64,000 nt of DNA from Plectrocnemia conspersa (taxonomy: Eukaryota > Arthropoda > Insecta > Trichoptera > Polycentropodidae): the NCBI GenBank assembly GCA_009617715.1, contig VTFK01000583.1:41379-105378 (forward strand). Reading direction: 5' to 3'. Positions 61,040-64,000 of the stretch are shown here, piece after piece. A program made the position numbers and the translations under genes. Position 1 is the stretch's first letter. The number at the start of each line of letters is the position of its first letter. The notes under the pieces are model-generated. The model searched no databases, was not told the DNA's origin, and worked only from the letters and a program-made list of their open reading frames with translations.

Positions 61040-63280
61040 ATATTATTTACTTAATATTACTGTAAGATATTTATTTTTGCCACATATATACATACATCTG
61101 ATTTACATAAAAAAATGCTTAGATTTCCAAAATCATTCGTTTTTAAAAACGATATTAATAATGATACAATTTATAGTAATTTATACCAATCACACTTTAA
61201 TTAGATTTTAAATCACTATACTGCCTATTTTTCACCACTAAATTTGCAATTACAAAATATTTTCAAGTATCCTGTTGTCAAAGCAAATGAGGCCAAATTG
61301 AAACATATCTCATGAATTTACGTATTTTATAAATCTTACCTTTGTCGCAAAAATAAAAATCTTATTCTAATATGAAACATTACGAAGGTGTATATATATT
61401 AATTCTGTATTCACCAATCAATTTTTCGTTCTATCAAAAACATTTTTTTTACTGTGTTTCGATAATTTTTATTATAGGTTTAGTTCTCTTCAAATATTTA
61501 ACCATCCAACAATTTATCATAAATTAGTACATTAGAATTTCGTAATTTTCCTCTATGTCACACTTGTTGACGACAACCTACCCACATTTTGGTTTTCTGT
61601 TGTAAATGAGCAGACAGACTCTCGCTTGCTTTGCACAGCTGCTTTTGAACCACTTGTGTTCACTACATCTTCATCCACATGCTCACAGCTCATTTTTTTC
61701 TGTTTTCTTTTGCTGCACTGAAGAATGAAAAACAGGACGTATCTCTAGATATGTGTTTAAGTGTGTGTGCGAGCTCGTTTAATTTATGACAAAAACATAC
61801 GCCTGGGTAACAAACACCTATATTCCACCTATAGGTGTGTACATAAGAATATTTGTATAAGTTCTAAAATAAGACACGTGTTTTCCTATTGTTTTTCATA
61901 TCAAATATTGAATCATCTTTATTTATCCAATATTTACAAAATTACAATAAATGCTTTTGATAAGGTTCATGCTTTTCAAAACAAATATTAAAAAAATTAA
62001 TAAGTCGAGGTTTTTTAAAAATAAATTTGTTCGATGACTATTAAAATAAATAATAATTATTGAGTACATATTCATGATTATGTTAATTACACAGACGTAA
62101 AAGAAGTATTTTTACTCGATCGAGTACTTACAGTTAACATAATATTTGATGAACATGCAATTTTTGCAGTACAAAAAAGTATCGATTGGAAAACAATAGT
62201 TCCTAATTGAGGACGATCACGTTTGTTACGTGAAAATGTTAAATAACATTTTTCATGCGTGCTTTAGTAATTGAAGAATTTTGATTGCCAACGGACATCT
62301 GTTAAAACAATGTCAATGTTTCACACAAGGCAAAACATTGAGAACGTTAATATTAAAAGAACACGCAATGGCAAAAACAACATAAAAAACATCTACTTAT
62401 AAATAAAATCGATTTACTTTAATTTCCATATTATTGCGTTGCAAAATTTGAAATTTCTCCGTACAAATATTTTATATTGACTCATATTCTCTTGCAATTG
62501 TACAAATATAACTTTATTTTTTTCTTAAATCAAATATTAACATTTGAATGATCGATGTCGCTGTTATCTTAATCGTAAATATTGTTCAATATTTCGTTCA
62601 GCTCCTTAAGCTTGGAAATAATTTGCACAGCAACTAGTGAATAAAATTTGCCATTTTACTATTATATAAAGAGGTGGAGTTTAAAGTTAAAAGCACCAAT
62701 CGTAAGCAAAGAAGCAGTATAACGCTTTATTACACAAGCATACTAGCATGCAATGATTGCAAAATATATATACATACTATATATATATTTTCACTTTTTA
62801 AGATAGATATTTGCCTTAATATACAATGATGAAGACAATATAATGCATATAATCATACATTTTATCTTTCAATATTTTATATATTACGCGTTAAAAATAT
62901 TAAGGGCGAACTCAACAAATGTATATTTTGAGGTAATCGACTATAAAATTATTTCACGCTTTTGATTAATTTTTCATATTTATTTGGCATAGTTTAAGTA
63001 CAATGCAGTTTTTATATAATTAACCTTTAGAACTATAGCCTTCAGAGAAACGAATTTTGTTAGTGTATTGCTTGAAGATAAATAAATATTATCATGAAAT
63101 AAAAAATGCCACCCTAATTTTAAGCTTGGTTTGTGTTACATTAATTAAAAAAATAGTTTTTGGTTCTATATTATTATAATGTGTTACAAAATACAAAACA
63201 AAATATTATGACACATTACTACATATATTATTTATTTTTTTGCCAAAATTTAATTTACATTGATTTCAAAACTATCATAT
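61040..63280. other. AT-rich stretch, no gene recognised
   Basis: A less AT-rich patch at 61,560-61,800 contains a GTGTGTGCG run. Frames at 60,972-61,211 and 61,761-61,991 are low-complexity and unrecognised. No RNA gene was seen. Confidence 0.5.
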
Positions 63281-63289
63281 TTTTTGCTG

Positions 63290-64000
63290 TTTTATAATTT
63301 ATTACGTAGTCAACAAAAAACTACATGTGTTAAAAGAATCAATAAGAAATAATTAAATATTTATGTTAAAAAGGTATGCAATATTTTAATTATAACAGTG
63401 AGATGCAATAAAAACATACATAAATCATATCAAAGAACTGACGTCAATAAATTATCTAGAACATTTGTATAAAAAAAATACTTTTTCTAATTTAAATATC
63501 AATATAATCTACAACCCAGAATTCAGCTTTTAATATAACTTATATTCAACTTTATTATTGTTAAATATGAAATCAAAGTAAAAATGTTGAAATACAATTG
63601 ATTTTACATTTATTTTGCTGTTATCAAAAAAAAAAATATTTTAAATGGAACAAACTAGTTTTTCTACTTCAAATATATATAATTAAATTTAGAACCCAAA
63701 CTCAGCTTTATATTATTTATATAAAAAAGTATATATCATAATCTATTATAATCAATAGCAAAAAAAATAATTTTAGATGATTATTGAATATATTTTCAAG
63801 GCAAAAATGTTTGAAAAAGAGTGATATTTCCAAAAAGTAAATAATATAAATCAACAATAGCTAAAATTAATACATATTAGAACTATTGTGTAATTTTTTT
63901 ACAAAAGTTTATAATTATTAATAATAATGTATTGTTATTAGAAAGAACATGTGCTTATATAAAACTTAACTAATAATTCAATCTTCATATAAATTAACTG
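63290..64000. repeat. Degenerate tandem array, ~177-bp monomer, runs off the window
   Basis: TTTTTCTAATTTAAATAT at 63,483 and TTTTTCTACTTCAAATAT at 63,660 (177 apart) are each followed by ATATAAT, then ACCCAGAATTCAGCTTTTA / ACCCAAACTCAGCTTTATA. Further units are more decayed. The right end lies beyond the window. Confidence 0.5.

Noticed and set aside
1..64000. CRISPR array, operons, bacterial promoters or ribosome binding sites
   Set aside because: No regular short direct repeats with unique spacers and no compact gene arrangement; the sequence is eukaryotic in character.

Overview
The window looks like a gene-poor stretch of an insect (at least arthropod) nuclear genome. It is strongly AT-rich, with long A/T runs and TA-rich microsatellites, a short TTAGG-type motif near 19,996, a tRNA-derived SINE family, several MITE-type DNA transposons, a decayed LINE and tRNA-like promoter remnants. 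No complete protein-coding gene, rRNA or intact tRNA could be recognised. Nearly all open frames of 60-139 codons are uninformative: AT-rich chance frames, or frames open because a local CpG-rich block has few stop codons.

The best reading is the interior of one or more very long plus-strand introns, or a regulatory desert, of a developmental gene. Two places (31,430/31,431 and 44,403/44,404) carry a pyrimidine-rich tract, a 3' splice site and immediately a 5' splice site. They share the 14-mer TTGTTTCAGGTGAG. This is the signature of recursive splicing (ratchet) sites, known from giant insect introns. A CpG-rich block at 47.26-47.76 kb resembles a promoter plus first exon: two inverted CCAAT boxes, three TCAGT initiators spaced 8 bp, then a short frame running into a possible splice donor. 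A single 140-base candidate internal exon lies at 27,828-27,967. The owner of these pieces cannot be named from the sequence.

Regulatory content. Islands of higher GC sit in the AT-rich background, mainly at 2.5, 5.6, 7.0, 9.7-10.2, 18.6-19.1, 22.7-23.0, 26.0-26.4, 30.9-31.2, 32.1-32.6, 35.1-35.4, 38.3-38.75, 42.3-43.9, 49.3-50.3, 53.0-53.3, 56.9-57.3 and 58.3-58.7 kb. Many carry ATGGC (Pho/YY1-like), GAGAG, and TGATTTAT/ATAAATCA (a PBC-Hox-like octamer, about 35 copies by hand count in the window). A Hox or other homeodomain-regulated locus is a reasonable but unproven guess.

Mobile and repeated DNA. There are two copies of an ~873 bp TA-flanked MITE (23,486-24,359; 28,407-29,279); TTAA-flanked piggyBac-like MITEs (41,596-41,805; probably 55,796-56,339; possibly 17,410-18,091 with a SINE inside); five copies or fragments of one SINE family with a conserved 3' core; hAT-like G-rich repeats at 34.4, 36.4 and 37.0 kb; and a non-LTR reverse transcriptase pseudogene at 60.0-60.3 kb. 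At least seven AT-rich, very degenerate tandem arrays with monomers of about 105-265 bp occupy much of the remaining space.
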